A stretch of DNA of 25,141 nucleotides from the NCBI RefSeq assembly GCF_943912555.1, contig NZ_CALTUR010000008.1, positions 1 to 25,141 on the forward strand, given 5' to 3'. Below are positions 23,378-25,141 of this stretch, piece by piece. The notes under the pieces were generated by a model that did not search any database, was not told the origin of the DNA, and saw nothing but the letters and a program-made list of their open reading frames with translations. The first letter of the stretch is position 1; each line of letters begins with the position of its first letter. This DNA is from an uncultured Streptococcus sp. (GTDB lineage Bacteria > Bacillota > Bacilli > Lactobacillales > Streptococcaceae). A program made the translations under genes and the position numbers.

Positions 23378-24995
23378 AAAATTAGTTGATATCAATATCC
23401 TCTATTCATCTCAAGAAGCTAATCTGGCTAACCTACGAAAGAAGCAAGCTAAAAATCCTGGAAAAAAAGTAAATGTTTCCGCTAGAGTCCTAAGTTCTTA
23501 CATTTTTTCCAGTCTCTTGATGCTTTTCATGTTTATAAATATAGCCTTTCGTTTTCCTTTTGAGGAAAGGCCAAGTTTTTTTAGTACCATGGTTGCTATT
23601 TTACTGGTGCTTGCCTTTTCAACTTCTTTCACTGCATTTTACAATGTCTTTTATGAGAGTAAGGACTTGGCATCGTATAGGCCCTATGCCTTTAAAGAAT
23701 CAGAGATTATAATTGCTAAAGGACTGTCTGTTCTCTTGCCAGCTCTAACTGGAATTGTACCAATCCTAGCTTATTTTCTAGTCCTCTATATTAGGCTAGC
23801 TCCTTCTCTTTGGCTGGGTTTGCCTTTGATGCTGCTGTCCTTGGCCTTGTTATTTGTCTCTGTTACTTTAGTGATGGTAGTGGCAGTACATTTCTTGGCT
23901 CAGACTAGGGTCTTCAGAAAGTATCAGTCTATTTTTGCCAATGTGATGATTGGGATAGGAGTTCTCATACCTTTAATATTTGTCCTCTTTCTTCAGTCGA
24001 CTTTTGGAAGTATTGTTGACAAAGTTAGAGACATTCCATTTCTCCTTTATCCTCTTCATATCTTTTACAAAATAGCAGTGGAGCCTTTTTCGACAGAAGC
24101 CATCCTGGGTCTGCTCGCTTGGATAGCTTTAACTGTTTTCTTGCTTTACCTGACCAAAAAGAAGGTCCTTCCTCGTTTTTATGACGTTATCCTGCTTAAT
24201 AGTGAGGAGAAGGTCAAAAAAGAACGTCGTAGCAAGGAGAGAATTTCAACTACTAATAAAAAGGGCTTTTTCCGTATGGTTTTACGCTACCACCTCACCC
24301 TCTTGGGACAGGGGACTGGCGTGATTACAGTGCTTTTTACAAGTGCTTTCCTTCCTTATCTCATGATGATCGGTCTGATTTCCAAAATCCGAGATTCTCA
24401 GATAGTTCCAGATATTCATCCTCCATACTGGTTACCCTTGTTTTTTATAGCTCTCTTTATAGCTCTTGTCAATAACAATATCACCAGCCTGCATTCAATT
24501 GCCTTGTCCTTGGAGAGGGAAAATGTTGATTTTCTTAAGAGTTTACCCTTTGACTTTGCTCGTTATGTGAAAGTGAAATTTTGGATTATATTTGCTGTCC
24601 AGTCCTTTTTACCAGTTCTGACTTTACTTGGCCTTTCTCTATATCTAGGCTTGCCCATCCTTTCGATGATCTACCTCCTTGTGGCCTGGAACTTTGCAAG
24701 TGTCATCCTTTCTTGCCACCATTATTTTAAGGATGTGAAAAATCTGTCAACCAATTGGAGTAACATTACGGACCTGGTGAACCGTTCAAATCGTATAGTA
24801 GCAATAGTTTTACTCTTAATTTATAGTGTTATCTTAATGGCCCTTGTAATAGGGAGCTTATTCTTGGTTCGGTCTCTCTCCCCTATCCTTGCCATTAGCT
24901 TGGGAGTAGGAGTTCTGATCCTTCTGCTTGGTCTTGCTATTTTTGGCTATCATTATTATCTATCACGCATATTGGCAGAAATAGAAAAAAGATGA
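23358..24995 (+). CDS. ABC transporter permease, large multi-spanning
   Basis: A 545-residue membrane protein with many hydrophobic segments, roughly a dozen, in two halves separated by a charged cytoplasmic stretch near 290-310 (EEKVKKERRSKER). The first 45 residues are basic and soluble. It resembles the unclassified large permeases paired with a single CcmA-like ATPase in Firmicutes; no characterised substrate is known to me. The start is ATG 23358, 6 nt after GAGGAGG; the frame opens 27 nt earlier inside the ATPase gene. No clear terminator follows in the next 30 nt. Confidence 0.85.
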   Translation: MRLKVIKKLVDINILYSSQEANLANLRKKQAKNPGKKVNVSARVLSSYIFSSLLMLFMFINIAFRFPFEERPSFFSTMVAILLVLAFSTSFTAFYNVFYESKDLASYRPYAFKESEIIIAKGLSVLLPALTGIVPILAYFLVLYIRLAPSLWLGLPLMLLSLALLFVSVTLVMVVAVHFLAQTRVFRKYQSIFANVMIGIGVLIPLIFVLFLQSTFGSIVDKVRDIPFLLYPLHIFYKIAVEPFSTEAILGLLAWIALTVFLLYLTKKKVLPRFYDVILLNSEEKVKKERRSKERISTTNKKGFFRMVLRYHLTLLGQGTGVITVLFTSAFLPYLMMIGLISKIRDSQIVPDIHPPYWLPLFFIALFIALVNNNITSLHSIALSLERENVDFLKSLPFDFARYVKVKFWIIFAVQSFLPVLTLLGLSLYLGLPILSMIYLLVAWNFASVILSCHHYFKDVKNLSTNWSNITDLVNRSNRIVAIVLLLIYSVILMALVIGSLFLVRSLSPILAISLGVGVLILLLGLAIFGYHYYLSRILAEIEKR

Positions 24996-25026
24996 GCTAG
25001 TTGGTCGCTTGCTTGATAAATTCAAT

Positions 25027-25056
25027 TCGACAAATGCTTTTATAGTTTGTTAGAAT
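25027..25056 (+). promoter_or_regulatory. Promoter of the gene leaving the window
   Basis: TCGACA (25027-25032), 18 bp, and TAGAAT (25051-25056) preceded by TGT, an extended -10. Confidence 0.6.
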
Positions 25057-25108
25057 GTAGTTGTAAATGATTAAGATTGGTAATCAAAAAAATATAGGGA
25101 GGAATGTT

Positions 25109-25141
25109 TTGAATAAGAAATACAATTTAGTTCGATTTTTC
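25109..25141 (+). CDS. Start of an unidentified gene, cut by window end
   Basis: A TTG start 6 nt after a strong AGGGAGG (25096-25102) opens a frame reading (M)NKKYNLVRFF to the last base. A promoter lies about 50 nt upstream. Eleven codons are too few to name a product; a basic start followed by hydrophobic residues could be an N-terminal signal or membrane segment. The TTG is chosen because the ATG at 25104 sits almost on the ribosome binding site and is in another frame. Confidence 0.55.
   Translation, partial: MNKKYNLVRFF

Overview
This window looks like ordinary chromosome from a Streptococcus of the mitis group (S. pneumoniae, S. mitis or a close relative). Three things point there: two 102-bp RUP-type elements with the ends typical of IS630-Spn1-mobilised repeats; a gene order (spx, rsmF, pst, aldB, murB-potABCD, alaS, amylase) and proteins that match what I know of pneumococcus; and low-GC Firmicute promoters and Shine-Dalgarno sites. 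I see no prophage, intact insertion sequence, CRISPR array, tRNA or rRNA. The species cannot be fixed without alignment.

Layout. 1-252: RUP copy, a terminator for an upstream gene, and the spx promoter. 253-3000: a tight run of spx, a UPF0223 gene, an inositol-phosphatase-like gene and an RNA m5C methyltransferase. 3001-8195: phosphate uptake operon pstS-pstC-pstA-pstB-pstB-phoU with a terminator. 8237-9256: a monocistronic lipoprotein for amino acids, ended by a second RUP and a bidirectional terminator. 9238-12166: a MocR-type regulator divergent from aldB (alpha-acetolactate decarboxylase) and a YhfC-like membrane protease gene. 12197-17146: murB then potABCD (polyamine import), with an unexplained, probably structured 150-nt leader before potA. 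17193-17505: a small membrane protein. 17552-20941: an alanine-type T-box leader controlling a LOR/YxjI-like gene plus alaS. 20951-22518: cytoplasmic alpha-amylase on the minus strand with a candidate cre site. 22588-24995: a two-gene ABC exporter. 25027-25141: promoter, ribosome binding site and first codons of another gene.

The theme is nutrient uptake and housekeeping: phosphate, polyamines, amino acids, acetolactate/branched-chain flux, cell wall precursor synthesis and Ala-tRNA charging. I did not find a convincing wholly new system. The best unusual points are a MocR-like regulator that lacks the PLP-binding lysine (Thr281), a second PstB whose H-loop histidine is Arg205, the potA leader with a TTG start overlapped by an out-of-frame 8-codon ORF, and an alanine T-box whose first gene is not alaS.
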